Below are positions 1 to 12,860 of a DNA stretch of 64,000 nucleotides, piece by piece. The notes below the pieces were generated by a model. It made no database searches, had not been told where the DNA came from, and worked only from the letters and a program-made list of their open reading frames with translations. Source of the DNA: Effrenium voratum (taxonomy: Eukaryota; Sar; Dinophyceae; Suessiales; Symbiodiniaceae); NCBI GenBank assembly GCA_963377175.1, contig CAUJNA010003287.1, positions 651,519 through 715,518 of the forward strand, in the 5' to 3' direction. How positions within the stretch are numbered: the first letter of the stretch is position 1; every line of letters begins with the position of its first letter. The position numbers and the translations under genes were made by a program.

Positions 1-1668
1 CAGGTTCCAAGTCGCCGGATGGCAGGGGGTTGGCAAATCCCGACCTGGATCAGGTTCCTGAATTTCTTGGCTACCAGTAGAGTCAAGCTTCAAGGGAAGC
101 AACCCCAGTCTCTGACTTTAACCCCAACTCCAGTCGCAACTCCTGAGCGTTCCTAAGGACATTCCCTGGGTATTTCTCCAAAAGTGTCCAGAACTTGGAT
201 CCCACCCATACACAAAGGTGTTTCCAATTTTGTGGGACCCTTTGGTTGGTATTTAGAAGGGAATCCAAAAGCAAACCTGGTAGGTTTGACCGCAAGGGAA
301 TTGCCTTAGCCCCAAAGCGTCCCTTGCCCAGAGAGAAAACATCTGAGTGTCTCCTGGGCCGTCATGCTCCGAAGCTTGCTGAGAGACTGGTTGATAGATC
401 CCAGGAAGAAGCTGTATAAAGTGAGGCCCGCCAAAATCACCGTCCTCGAACCGGGCAGAACCGGCCCGTGCCCTTCGCTCACGTGTCTTTGGATGGGTAA
501 AAACAACGCCACACTAAATGCTCAGTGGACTTGACTCCCCGGCGAATTCTGTCCACCAAAAAGCTCCTCCTCTTTTTCAGCTGTGAAAAATTACGGCCGG
601 AACAACATCAAGTGGGAGAAGTGAGGTCAAACTTGGGCCTGTTGGGCGTCTTGAAATAGGAGACCTGCAGAAACAGCAATGGATTTTGTTGTTCCACAAT
701 CAAAGGCAACCTGAGTCACAATCAACACCTGGCAGAAAAAAGAAAATGAACCCCAAACGCAAAGGATTCCCACGGCCCTCGTTTCTTGGGATTCTCTTCG
801 CTACCACCAACAAACGCCGTGGGCCTCCAAAAAATTCGCCGAGCAGCACGCTGAAGACGCGCTCCGGCCCAGAGACGGCGCCAATCTGCGAAGGCATCCA
901 TCAAAGCCAGCGGGTCACCGTCTGGTGTGTCTGGCTTAGAGAGTTGGTATCCCCTCTCCTTTTGTGGTGGTTTTATATACAGGGACACCAGAACGAAAAG
1001 CTTCATTGGTCTAATTGGTCTATTTCCTTTTTGGGGGGGGGTCCGAGATTTAAAAAAGACGCACCCATATGCCCAAAACCTGAAGGGATCCTTACATCAC
1101 GGAGCTCGCTTTACTCGAGCTCACCATATGCAAATGGTCCATATCCCCCAAAATTCCATGGCATCACTACCCCCGCGGCTGTTTTGACCATGGCACATTT
1201 TGGACCCAAAGAACTAGAATAGGGGTGTCGATTTTTTGTTAACGTTATCCCCGTAAAAATGGACCCCGTCTACAAGTCAGTACCCCAGACTACAAGGAAT
1301 CTATGCTTGGGCCGGAAATGTCCCCCTTGACCGATGTGGTTTTGTCTGACTCGAAAAAAAGGAGCCAAGCCTAAGCACAGGGTACAGCACCCATTTGTGG
1401 CTTGTCTCATAAGGGGAACCTCGAAAATGGGTGGCGTCCCTTTGATTGCCCTGTTTTCACCACAGATCGAGCGCCCAAAAAGGAAACTGTGCTCTTTCAC
1501 CTTCACCAATGCATTTCTGACATTTATCCTGGAACCCAGTTACCCGAAAACAACCCGCCACTATTGGGATTCGAATGTCAAACCAGGCGCTTGGAAACCT
1601 TGGGCACCCCAAGACGTCCGAGTTGTGTCAAAGTAGAGTGCACGCCAAACACCACAACCGTCCAACCC

Positions 1669-1752
1669 GAAACCGCCAAAACCGCCAAAACCGCCAAAAC
1701 CGCCAAAACCGCCAAAACCGCCAAAACCGCCCAAACCGCCCAAACCGCCCGT
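1669..1752. repeat. 9-bp minisatellite (AACCGCCAA)n
   Basis: About nine tandem copies of a 9-bp unit, drifting to ACCGCCC at the right end. It creates artificial repeat peptides in several frames and is not a gene. Confidence 0.9.
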
Positions 1753-2452
1753 TTGAGTGGCTGGTTGTGCGGGCACATCGCATATGAGCCGTTGGTCATC
1801 CATTTTCCCGCGCGAGACGGGGAGGTTTCCACGACCAACGCCGCCTCCGTGGCCGCCGGGGTAAACTGCGTCAGTGCCCAGTGCACCGAGGTGATGTAGA
1901 AGTACCTCTTTGCTCGCCCAAAGAGCCAGTTGGGTGCGTCTTCTTTTTGAGAGTGCTTAACCCCAGACCGCCCGGAAACCTTGCTGTAACCTTACGCTTG
2001 GCGAACCTCCCGAACCTTCCAACCGGAACGTCCGGAACCTTGCTTGGACCTTACACCTGGCCTGCACCACCCAAACCTCCGGAACCTTGTACAACCAGGC
2101 CGCCTAGAGCCTCCTGAGCCTTCCTTGAGCCTGACGGAACCCGGAACCCGGAACCCCGAACCTTCCTACACCTACCACTAACCAGACCACCCCGGAACCT
2201 CCGAAACCTTCACCTTAAACCTGGCCTCCCGCAAATCTCCAGAACCGCCTGCACCTTTTTTTGAATAACTCGCAAAAAACCCACTCCAAGGAGGGGCTTC
2301 GGCCCAACAGCCTCACGGGCCTCCTTGGGGGTCCCACGCCCAACATGCAGCCGAGAGGTGCCCCGCGTCGGTGGGCAAATCTTCTGCCAGCCGATCGGCG
2401 AGGTGCACCTCCACCCAGGACCTGCCAACTGGGCGACGAGGCCAGACCCCGC

Positions 2453-2453
2453 C

Positions 2454-2512
<59 letters not shown>
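2453..2512. repeat. (CAT)n microsatellite
   Basis: About 20 uninterrupted copies of CAT. It is read as poly-His, poly-Ile or poly-Met in shadow frames. Confidence 0.95.
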
Positions 2513-2963
2513 CCCTCCGCATCATCACCATCGCCATTGCCACCTCATCATCCACCCACAAACCCTCCAATCCTTCCAAGCCTGGTGTCTTCATATCTGC
2601 CCAGGGCATACCAGGCGCAGCCGGTAAAGTGACACCTCAAGTGGGGGCGATGTTCTGGAAGGCTCTCGACAGCATTTGTCCGCAGCTGAAAGCCATGCGA
2701 TCAACAAGGTGGGGGTTTGGGGCAGCTTTCAGGCAGGGTTCCGGAGGAGGTTCCGCGGCTGTCGGTCCCACGGGCTTCCAATCGGGAAAATCAAGCGACA
2801 TCTGCAATGTGGTTGAGGCATCACCCACGAAAGGCAACTTAAAACCCTAGAGCCATGACCTGCAAAGAAGTGCGCGGCAATGCGGACACTTCCCTGGAGT
2901 CCTGCCCAGAAGAGAGAAAGACTAGGCCTTGACAATAGTATCAGCAAAAGTATCATGGTCATC

Positions 2964-2999
2964 ATTATCATTTGTGATCATTATCAGCATCATCATCAG

Positions 3000-3080
<81 letters not shown>

Positions 3081-3177
3081 AATCATCATCATCATCATCA
3101 TCGCCACCATCATCACCATCATCATCATCACCATCAGCATCATCAGCATCATCAGCAAACATCAGCATCATCATCAC

Positions 3178-3249
<72 letters not shown>

Positions 3250-3250
3250 G
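2964..3250. repeat. Long (CAT)n microsatellite
   Basis: A second and longer CAT tract with interruptions (CAG, CAC, AAT) in the middle, between two long pure runs. It shares its unit with the tract 450 bp upstream. Confidence 0.95.
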
Positions 3251-4284
3251 ATCACCACTGTGAACATGATTATTTGAAGCCGGGTGAAAATAGACAATAG
3301 GCCGTGCCGCAACTGCCACTACCAGGCTGCCTTGCTCGAACAACATGCGGCTTGATTCCTCACTCCCGCTCGTTCTCGGAAGACTGGGGCTTCCATTCTC
3401 TGAAGAGCGAGGTAGTTTGCTTCGTAGGTCGCAACCCTGGTTACATCCCACTTGCGAGGATTGAGGATCTTTCTAAAACCACTTGCCTCGGACCATACTT
3501 TGGCTGGTGCTTATCTACCCTGAAACATAAGATGGGCATGAAACTTCATGAGGGACCCTTTGGTGGACATCGGACTTCGGTGGGGATTCAAGTCCACCAA
3601 CCACTTTTGAAGTGGTTCCCTGTTTGAAATTCATAGTCATATGGGTGAATCAAAGTGCACTACACCCCTCCGGGGTGACTTATGGCCGGTAATGTGTCCC
3701 GTTCAGAGGCACAAAGTTGGAGTGTATGTTTTGTGGTTTTGCCCAACCTTAAAGCACCTTTCGATCAAGCCCCATGTATTGGGAGAAAGACAACCCTGCA
3801 ACAAACATTCCAGGTGGTTGACATTCCATTCCGATCCTTTTGAACCCCGCGCTCCAATTAGGTTAGCATGTGGCAGGCAAGCCCGGAAAACCATACAAAA
3901 GAGGTCCGAAACCCATTTTGAGAAACTCCCACATAAGTGTACACCTTTCATACAGTCAGTCAAAGATGCAGCTGATCCACCAATTTTAGAAACGCCGAGG
4001 CGCATCAATGCAATCAATGTGAGGTGTTTCAGAACGCTCACCGCCGTCTCCATCTGGACGGAGGCCCATTCCACCCCATAGTCCAGGCTCGCGAATACCT
4101 GGCGGAGGTTGTGCTCGACCTTTTGCAGGTACTCACTTGCTCCTTGACCTAGTGAAGTTGGCATTGGGCAAGTCAGGGGATGAACATGTCTCACACTAGG
4201 GGAACCCAAAAATGACGTGCTTCTTCTTTTCTCTCATTATTTTGGGTTCCCTTTCAAACCAACCAAAAAAGGGGTGGCCAGCCG

Positions 4285-4316
<32 letters not shown>
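4285..4316. repeat. Poly(A) tract
   Basis: Thirty-two consecutive A residues. It could be the tail of an old retrocopy, but no target-site duplication or upstream coding remnant was recognised. Confidence 0.9.
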
Positions 4317-4317
<1 letters not shown>

Positions 4318-5537
4318 ATGAGCCACCCATGTGTTTCCAAAAGTCTCCGGTCACACCCCATGGACCCAGCGGCATGGCTTGGATTCGGGTTTACCCCTGG
4401 CAGGGAAGGAGTAGAAGTTTCATGACCTGTGGACGGTTGCAAAATCCAGAAATCGCACCACTGGGAAACCAGTGAAACCAGAACGTTTGTTGGAAGAAAA
4501 CGTTGGGGAGTCGTATCATTCTAGGGTTTCAAAGTTGGTGCGAAATGGATTTTGTCCATCCACAGTAGGAACCAATCCTGCGGACGGAAGCTGCTCTATA
4601 ACAACAAGGGGCGACCCCGATTCTTTTCCCCCCTCGTTCTTGGCAACCACTGGATGCCCCGGCTTGAAATTTTCCCATAAGAAAGACACCTAAGTGACAC
4701 TTGGAAATCCTGGCCATCTCTTTCTCCTGCTTTCCCTTTCCTAATTCTTGGAATGTTTGGCATCTCTCTCCTTCTGTCCAGGTTCTCCGGATTCTTTCAT
4801 TGGCGAGAGAACCTGATGGAGAGAACCTGATGAAAGAGCTGTCGGGTCAAGCCCCATCTTTTGACTCTATCAGCTAGGTTCTGCATGTGAAGGAACGTCT
4901 GCATCCTGTACTCTTTCTCACCACAAACCTGGAGGAAGAGAACCGGAGCCGAGAACCGGAGCAACAAGAAAGAACCAAAGGGTCCCAACAGAGTCTCACT
5001 AAGCACATGACCTGGTTGAATCTTGGGCTTTCGCGGCGAACCCCGATTGGTTTTTGTTTGTCAACTTTTATTGCTTGTTCTTTATTTATTTTTCTTTCTT
5101 TTTTTTGGGGGGGGAGGGAAATTCGAATCCTATGTCAGTCCGGACATCTCCTTGACTTACATGTGCTTCTTCGGCCCCGAGCAAACAAATAAACGGTGTT
5201 CCATGAAATATCAACAAAAAGGCAAAATATCATGACGCAAATAAAAGAGGATAAAACAAAGGGTCGCGTTCCAAAAAGCCACCAAGGGCAGCGAGGAGGG
5301 AACACTACGCTCTCGAGCCATGCAGTTGCGAGACCAAGGGGGCGAACCTGGGCCTGAGGGAATCTTAAGGAATGCTGAAGAATCCTAAGAAACCCAGGAA
5401 CCCAAAGGAACCCAAAAACTCCTCAAGAAACCCCTTTTGGGCTATTCCCTGCCGGCACTGCACCCTGACCTGGAAAAACTCTGCAAAAACTTCACCGCAG
5501 GAGACTAACACAACCCCACTTGGGGCGGAACATTTCA

Positions 5538-5623
5538 ACACGCACACACACACGCACGCACACACACACACACACACACACAGACACACACGCACGCACA
5601 CAGAGACATACACGCACACAGAG

Positions 5624-5660
<37 letters not shown>

Positions 5661-5674
5661 ACACACACACACAC
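5538..5674. repeat. (CA)n microsatellite
   Basis: CA dinucleotide repeat with CG and AGA interruptions. Confidence 0.95.
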
Positions 5675-6123
5675 GCTGTTCGGCCTCATTGTTTGAACAT
5701 GATCATCTCGAAGGAAAAAATGCTTCGGTACCCCATTCAGAAACTACTCGTGTTTAAAAAGTCCGTAGGAAACAACCCTTAGATGTTCGTTGGCAAGATA
5801 GCAAGTTGTGAGCCGCTTCAAAAACAAACAACAAGCAAGGCAAACCCCACTGAATGGGGGACTCAAAAGCGGTTGTATCCTGGTTTACCAACAACTTACC
5901 AACTTGGCTGAACACCCAAGTAGGGAGCACTGGGAACACCTCACCCCCCCTCCGACCCCCCCAATGCCTTGCCTCTCGGAGCAAGGAAAGTCGCCCGGTC
6001 ATCTTCAAAAGTCGCAGCAAGCGCAGGTTCCGGAAGAGCCGAAGCAGCGTGAGCGACTCTAAGGTCTGCTGGTCCTGCATAAACATCGCCTCAGGGGATA
6101 CACGTGTCCGTCCCGCGTCCAGG

Positions 6124-6168
6124 ATATATATATATATATGTATAAATACATATATATATATATATATC
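6124..6168. repeat. (TA)n microsatellite
   Basis: TA-rich tract interrupted by GTATAAATACA. A similar tract lies at 19,026-19,062. Confidence 0.9.
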
Positions 6169-6785
6169 TACTTTGTTTTCGTGGTGTTCAAGGAAACCAA
6201 AAGAAAAACCACCACCGAAGGTTGTTTCCCCAAGACATGGGGAAATTGCTGAGTCCGGTGCGTGGAAAAGGTAGTGTGTTTGATTGAGGGTACCCTTTTT
6301 AGACTGGTTTCAAGGCAAGCCAGTCATTCCCAATAATTTGACACATACCTCATAATAACGTTGGCTGGGCAAAATGATGAAACCCCACAGATACTGGGAT
6401 AGAGCACCCACCGACTGGTGCTAAATTTGTCCCTGTAAACAGCGTTAAACAAGGGGTAGGTCTAACCCAAAAAAACGGGGAGTCATATAAGATCGTTCGT
6501 TCTATTTCAGGATTTGCGAGCAGCTTTGTGTTCGTTCTCCAAAAGACGTTCAACCAAAGGAGGCAGAATGAAAAAGACCAAATAGGTATTGATGACCCTA
6601 GACCCGGCTTGATTATACTTTCGGATAGTGCTCTGGAAGCCAGAAAGACGCCTGCCACTTTTTGCAGGGTCCCTTACAGGATACATCTGGGCCAGTCAAA
6701 AAGATCACCCAAATACCAGCTTACTTAGAGGAACCAAATCCTTGTATACCAAGTGGCTTTTGGATGTATCCATTGACATCTGTAG

Positions 6786-6953
6786 AGTCCGCATTTCCAG
6801 GCATTGTCAAAATGATGGGGGTTTTGGTGAGCGGCTCAAAAATGCGCGCAGAAAGCAAAAACACCAACACGCACGAGAAAGCTGTGGCTGCCGTTTAGAG
6901 GTGGTTTAAAGACGTTTCCAGCGCAAAGCCATTAGAACCTCGCACCCTTCGAG
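6786..6953 (+). repeat. Dispersed repeat copy 1, core inverted relative to copy 2
   Basis: The left flank (6786-6816, containing TTTCCAGGCATT) and the right flank (6933-6953, AGAACCTCGCACCCTTCGAG) match 11,201-11,229 and 11,321-11,340 in direct orientation. The core between them (6817-6902) matches the other copy only as its reverse complement. The element was therefore inverted internally in one copy. Function unknown. Confidence 0.75.
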
Positions 6954-6986
6954 CTCGTAGTTTGTCAAGTTGGACGCCACCATGAA

Positions 6987-7152
6987 GCTGGCCTGCCTTC
7001 AGGCATGGCCCTTGCGGCACACGGATCGCCTCCGCTCTGCTGCATGTTACAGCAGCCACATGCGTCCGAGCTGGCCTGCCATCAGGCATGGCACTTACGG
7101 GACACGGAACGCCTCGGCTCTGCTGCCGGCTGCAACATACATGAATCCGGCG
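6987..7152 (+). repeat. 83-bp imperfect tandem duplication
   Basis: Two units, 6987-7069 and 7070-7152, both start GCTGGCCTGCC and share GGCATGGC, ACACGGA and CTCTGCTGC at matching offsets. Frames through it give a repeated peptide with no recognisable domain. Confidence 0.75.
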
Positions 7153-8121
7153 GCTTGCTCCATGCCAGCACTCCGCTTGAGGGCTCGAGTTGACCACCTC
7201 GTGCTTGGCAAGGTCATCAACTTCGCCAGGGCGCAGGGCACGGTGAAGTTGGGGACCAGGGGCGTCGAACAAGCTTCGTGAGGTTCGCCTGAATGCATGG
7301 GGAGTTTTGACGCACGCGGAGAGGCGGACTCTGCTTTGGGTTGTTGAAGCACCTTGCGCGACCAGAGTGGTCAGGCCATGGTGCGGTGGCTTCGCGGCCA
7401 AACAACTGCTGCAGTGGGTGACGGCTGCCTAGCTCTCGGCTCAGCGGTGAGAGAAGCCTTCCTTTGTGCGTTGCTGCACGATGGTCTATCTACACGGACG
7501 TCAAGGGTGCGGTGTGTTTGTGGGAGGAGGTTGGCGCCGAGCGGTTTGCGCGCGGGTTCCTGTGCACCAGAAGCCTCCACAATGGCAGCCGATGAGGCCA
7601 GAGACTTAAATGCCGACGTAGACGAGGCGTGCACGGCTAAGCTCGCGAAGGGGTGCTTGCAGCGCATCCTCAAGTCCTCCTGTGGCAACTTACGGGGAGA
7701 AGCCCTGTAGCTGCATTATATCGCAGTTCGAGAAACCTCTCTACAGAGAGAGTAACCGACATCTCAGATTGTGTGTCTCCAAAACCTCTTTGCGATCCAC
7801 CTTATCGTGCAGCTTGCTGCTCTTGATCCACTTCAGCCCCTCCTGCTTTCCAGCCTCCACCACAGGATTCTCCAACGCCTCAGCCGCATGCATCCTTCCT
7901 GTTGCCACTGCTCCACCTCCAGTTCCTCGCCTGTGGCTGCAATCCATTCAAAGAGCCGCAGGGCTGCCGCTTAGGTTCATGCACTAAGCTGGGCGCGACC
8001 CGGCACTTGCGCTTGACCGCCATCACCTGTGCGAAGCAAGCCGCAGAGCCTGCTGGAAAGGAGGCAGAGGCTGCTGTGATCCAGCGAGAGCGCAGACAAA
8101 TCCGGCGAGAGCAGCCAGGAG
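7153..8121. other. Host-type DNA with weak coding signal
   Basis: Several overlapping frames of 60-120 codons run on both strands, for example 7354-7710 (+). None shows a known domain and the strands cannot be told apart. The GC-rich codon-like texture suggests a transcribed host region, possibly exons of the ORF at 8122-8430. Confidence 0.3.
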
Positions 8122-8430
8122 TTGCCAGCAGCCGCTTTTCTGGAGTCATGGAATGGCTACCCTCTAGCTGGCATGCCGAAGGAGGCATTGCCGCCTGCCA
8201 AATGCGCAGGCCTGCACTCTTACACCGTCAAGTGTGTGATTGGGGACACTGACGTGAGTGTAGATGTTCTCATGAGGTGCAAAGCTTTTTATGTAAAGAA
8301 GCCAGAAATTTGCAAGGGGCAGTACAGCTGGTCGAAGCACAGCAGCATCACGGACTGCTGGGTTCAGTGCCTTGAACAAATCAAGGACACACTAAGGGAC
8401 GAGAAGGACGCTGTACCAACTTTGGAGTGA
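8122..8430 (+). CDS. Possible host exon, unknown protein
   Basis: This is a 102-codon frame that I do not recognise. It reads like real protein rather than repeat translation, with a mixed residue composition and spaced cysteines (KCVIGDTD, MRCKAFYV, EICKGQ, DCWVQCLEQ). It ends in an acidic tail just before AT-richer sequence that could be a 3' untranslated region. The frame is open upstream of the ATG, so this may be the last exon of a larger gene. It lies in host-type DNA, 15 kb from the viral elements, with different base composition. It could also be chance, and confidence is low. Confidence 0.3.
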   Translation: MPAAAFLESWNGYPLAGMPKEALPPAKCAGLHSYTVKCVIGDTDVSVDVLMRCKAFYVKKPEICKGQYSWSKHSSITDCWVQCLEQIKDTLRDEKDAVPTLE

Positions 8431-9127
8431 ACATATTGCATTTGAACAAACAAACTGGATCGCAACAAAAAGGCCTGCCCGCGCAGACCATGCCGTTTGA
8501 TTTTTGGATTTGCATGACGTTTTGAGCAGCATGAATTGTTTGCAAGATTTTTTTGGGGGTTGTTGAGTTGCATGACCTTGTGTGTTTGTGCATTGCATGA
8601 GCGTTTGGACCGCAGCCATTTTTTATGTGTGCAACCTTTCAGGACTTTGCTGGCAAGCATGCAGTGAATATGCAGTTGTTGATGTCACTTGTGCCTTGTG
8701 CATGGTGTAGGTCTCCTTGGCAGGAGGGTAGCTGGATCTCTTTTGTGCAGGCCGCGTCGAAGGTTGCCAGATCTTCTTGTGCATGGCCAGGACTTGACCC
8801 TTCAGGAAGTTTCTTTGTGAAGGCCATCCTCCTTGGCAGGAGGAAATGTTCAAGTGCAGTTGCCGCAAGCATGCATGCTCTGACTTAGTCTGCAGGTGAT
8901 GATGCCAGCATCTGCCGGCCCAAAGTCTCCTTGGAGGAGACAGGGTTGCGCACGAGCTCTTTGTTCATTGCTTTGTTTTGAGATGTTTTGGCCATGTTGC
9001 TTGCAAGACACATGTGCGCTTGTTGGCAGATATTGTTGAGCTCAAGTGGCTATGGATATGGCATGGATGACACGCATGTCAGCATATGATTGCATGATAT
9101 GGTCACAGTCAGGCAGCTTGCATACTC
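8431..9127. other. Non-coding host DNA with short hairpins
   Basis: No supported gene. It contains TCTCCTTGGCAGGAGG at 8712-8727 and the perfect hairpin TCCTCCTTGGCAGGAGGA at 8827-8844, members of the family described at 8712-10878. Confidence 0.5.
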
Positions 9128-9838
9128 ATGGCTGGAAGTAGCAAGAGCGGCTATGGCAAAGAGTGGAAAGGCCCGATCCGGGCTTGGAAGGGATCTGATT
9201 TGGGCAACGAGGCCTTGCTAGACCTTCGGTTTTGCAGGGCATGCAAGACGAAGTCGTATCTCAGAGGGTCACTATGCGCAAATTTGTTGTGCAGCCAGTA
9301 CTACATGCGCCAACAGCCCTCCTTGTCTATGTGGAAGAAGGGATTGAGTGAAGAATGTTGGACGCCGCAGTCCTGGCGTCAGAGCGGATTCAGTGATGCG
9401 GTTTACCAGAGGCACCTCACCGAGGAGTGGGCCCAGATGGAGGAGGAGGACCTCGAGGATTCGGACGAGACGAAACAAATCGTCATCGAAGAGGTTTGCA
9501 GCAGTGAGGAAGAAACCGCATCTTGGAAGAAGCAGCAAGAGGTTGTTTCCGTCCCTTGTGTTTTTTACCCTTCGCGGGCTCTTCCTCCCAGCCGTGGTCG
9601 CGCGCCCAAGCACCTGTCCCCCAGTAGGATCTTTGCCAGCTGTCAAAGGCGCCCTGCTGAGTTTCAACTGCATCCTGCTGAGCCTCAGTGGCCACCTCTT
9701 CGGGCTGCTTCTCAGCTGTGGCCACCTCTGCTTCCCAGCTGCAGCAGCTGCAGCAGCTGCAGCCACCACCACCGGCTGCTTTTTCTTTCCCTGCTGGCGC
9801 TCCTTTCCACCAGCACGCCATGGGTGCAGAGTTGCTAG
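9128..9838 (+). CDS. Possible host gene, Cys-rich N-terminal part
   Basis: A 236-codon frame whose first ~140 residues look genuine. After a Gly/Lys-rich start there is a cysteine cluster (FCRACKTKS, then LCANLLC) of possible zinc-binding spacing, then an acidic stretch (QMEEEDLEDSDETK). From about residue 145 it becomes Ser/Pro/Leu-rich and overlaps a better frame on the opposite strand, so the real exon probably ends near 9560 at an intron or stop. No known family recognised. Base composition is host-like. The overlap means at most one strand is coding at each point. Confidence 0.3.
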   Translation: MAGSSKSGYGKEWKGPIRAWKGSDLGNEALLDLRFCRACKTKSYLRGSLCANLLCSQYYMRQQPSLSMWKKGLSEECWTPQSWRQSGFSDAVYQRHLTEEWAQMEEEDLEDSDETKQIVIEEVCSSEEETASWKKQQEVVSVPCVFYPSRALPPSRGRAPKHLSPSRIFASCQRRPAEFQLHPAEPQWPPLRAASQLWPPLLPSCSSCSSCSHHHRLLFLSLLALLSTSTPWVQSC

Positions 9839-10024
9839 CTCTTTGAAGTCCTCTGCGGATTTCCCAAGCATTTTTGCTTTCTCCTGAGCTTCGTCCCTTC
9901 CTTTGGCCTCCTGCAAAGCCCACTTCGCATAGTAGGATTTTGTCTCCAAAGGGACATCGGCACTTCTCTCCATCTTAATGCTGGCGCTCAAGAGCTCGGC
10001 TGCCTTTTTTCCTTCACTGCCCAC
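9483..10024 (-). CDS. Possible host gene on minus strand
   Basis: Starting at 10,024 there is a Lys/Glu-rich frame with a helix-like composition (KSYYAKWALQEAKGR, EKAKMLGKSAEDFKEL). It enters a poly-Ala tract at a (GCAGCT)n repeat. Past the repeat, another minus frame continues in a similar Glu/Gln/Ala-rich style down to about 9483, suggesting a frame change at the repeat. No domain recognised. It competes with the plus-strand frame over part of its length. Confidence 0.25.
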
Positions 10025-11200
10025 TGGTACCCTGCCCGGGCCGCATCATCTTCCTCCCTTGGTTGGAAGCTCAGATTGATTCTTTGAAGGTGAATGGTGG
10101 GTTGGACCTGGGCATCCCAGCGCAGTGGCAAAGGCCATCCGGCTGGCCAAGGACTGCCTTGAGAGATCACATTGATTTGCCATGTTTTTTTGGAGTGTCC
10201 TTTGTTTTGTGTGAATCTACCCTGCAGGAAGGCGATACTTTCAAGAAGCCCGAGAAGCCCGCAGCAGATCCGTCGGAGAACAAGGCCGGCTTTATTTTTT
10301 ACGGTTTTGCAAATTGTGCAAGATGCTTGTCCTGACCAGGCAGATGCTTGAGTGGCCAGATCAGATCACGGTACCGTGGAATCCTCGAGCGTGTTGGATG
10401 GGAAAATGCATGGCAGATGTGCTCAAACTTGTTTGCCTGGTCAAGTTGCCATGTTTGTTGCATCTTGCCAAACATGTCTGGGGTGTAGGAGCGTGCTTGG
10501 ACACCTCCTCAGACAAAAGGCCTCCTTGGTAGGAGGATTTGTTTTTTTAGAAGGACTGCCTCCTTGGCAGGAGGCTTAATTGGTATGGTCTTAGATTGAC
10601 TTGCGATCAAAGATGCATTTGTTTGTCTTTTTGGCATGTCTGCATCTTTGATACCCATTGCAAGGTGCTAGGAACTCAGATGTAATCCTTGTGGACTTCG
10701 CCATGCCAGCCAGGGCCTCAGAATATCAGACTTGTAGCCACTGTTCAAGTATGTTGCTGGTTGTAAGCGCCTTGCAGCGCTGGCTGTGAGGTAGACTGTG
10801 GTTTGACTTGACTTGGTCTGTGTGCATTTGGATCCATGTGATTTTATCAGGCCATGGCAAGCCTCCTGAGAAGGAGGCATCCTCTTTGGAAGGAGGCTGG
10901 TTGCACCTTCACTAATAGACATTGGGGCTGTGTGCCCATTGATGGTTTTCAGCTTGCAGTCAAGTGTGTGCATTGTTTCTTGGTGTGATTTGCCAAGTTT
11001 CTTACAAGATCCCAACTCACTGTTGCAGATTGACTGATTTGATATTGATCCCACAATTATCACTGCATTTGGCAAGTGCCAAACCGGACGTTGTCAGGCC
11101 CACATCAAGGGGTCCCGGGTTTGAGGCCTCCAAGCGCAAACGTGCCAGCAAGAGCTCACATGCACTCATGAGCAGAAGTTCGACAGTGACATTTCAGTAA
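10025..11200. other. Non-coding host DNA
   Basis: No supported gene. It contains three members of the CCTCCT/AGGAGG hairpin family (10,521; 10,558; 10,861). Frames present are short and domain-free. Confidence 0.5.
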
Positions 11201-11340
11201 AGTCAACATTTCCAGGCATTTCAAAATGATAATGTCTTGACCTCTAAACCACAGCCACAACATTCTTGTGTGTGTGTTGCTGTCTTTGCTTTCTGCGTTG
11301 AGCCGCTTGCCAAAACCCCCAGAACCTCGCACCCTTCGAG
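11201..11340 (+). repeat. Dispersed repeat copy 2
   Basis: Partner of 6786-6953. The two flanks match in direct orientation, but the block from about 11,240 to 11,320 (ending CCGCTTGCCAAAACCCCC) matches the other copy only as reverse complement. Confidence 0.75.
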
Positions 11341-12129
11341 CCCAAAGCAGAGCGGCGAGGCCATCCAAGGACAGGAGAGCAATGTCCGGCACAAACCACC
11401 CGGTGAGGTAGTGGAAGGCGATCTGCGGCAGCCGCATCTCCACAAAGCCTGCAATTGGCGTCAGGGGGGGGGGGGATATGCGATGGGGGGTTCTCGAAAC
11501 AGGAATTGGTCTGCTGGAATGGTTGACACAAGGGTTTTTCCGGGTTCCATTTTGAGAAACCCCCAAATGACCAGCCTCAACTGAGCCCCCACTAGGGTTT
11601 GCTTGTTGGTTCCCCTTAGTTGTTCAATGGAATAAAAGGGGGTGTGGGATCCATAGCCATGGTTGCCGACCTGCTAAGTCCTCTCCAAATGAACGTTGAT
11701 CATCTAGCCCGCATCGTTCCGGAAACCCCGTCATATACCCATGATAGATTACAATTGCACGCCATGTACTTTTACCTCGACAGTAAGGCTGCTTCAGGAA
11801 AAGCACCCGTGTTGCGCGCTTACCCATTGTTCCCCAATTTACAGCCTCCAGGGTTGACCGGTCCAGCGACCTGCTTTTGTTGCTTTCGTTTAAGACCACA
11901 AAAAAACAAGGTGTCCTCAAAAAACACACCCTTTACCCCCACGCTTTCTTTTATATTGCCTCATGATGCTTCTCCATGGAGGGAAAAAAGGCTTTTGTGG
12001 TGGAACCATGGTGGAACGGAACCCTGGTAGCACCCTGGTAACTTACCTCAGATCTGGGCTGAGACCTGTATGGTCAGCCGCGGTGGAATTCTGGTGGAAC
12101 CCTGGTTGTTCATCTTGGTCGTCAAAGGG
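11341..12129. other. Host DNA without recognised gene
   Basis: Only short domain-free frames are seen. A run of ten or more G residues is present near 11,465. Confidence 0.5.

Positions 12130-12860
<731 letters not shown>

Larger units (their letters stand above)
1..6785. other. Host-type non-coding DNA
   Basis: No convincing gene is visible on either strand. The open frames here are short, lack recognisable domains and mostly run through simple repeats. Composition is mixed, with many G and C runs, degenerate GGAACC-type words around 1980-2220 and several microsatellites listed separately. I read it as repeat-rich nuclear DNA of the host. Exons with non-standard splice sites could be missed. 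Confidence 0.6.
8712..10878. repeat. Dispersed CCTCCT/AGGAGG hairpin family
   Basis: At least five short perfect or near-perfect hairpins share the same arms: 8712-8727, 8827-8844, 10521-10536, 10558-10575 and 10861-10878. The loop is usually TGGC or TGGT. The last copy has loop GAGA, so the arms are kept while the loop changes. They flank the possible host genes at 9.1-10.0 kb. They may be transcript hairpins or footprints of tiny inverted-repeat elements. Confidence 0.7.

Noticed and set aside
2880..3312. Poly-His, poly-Ile, poly-Met and poly-Asp frames
   Set aside because: All come from the CAT microsatellite, with equal openness in all frames of both strands.
4285..4316. Retrotransposon or processed pseudogene tail
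   Set aside because: No coding remnant, promoter or target duplication was recognised upstream of the A tract.
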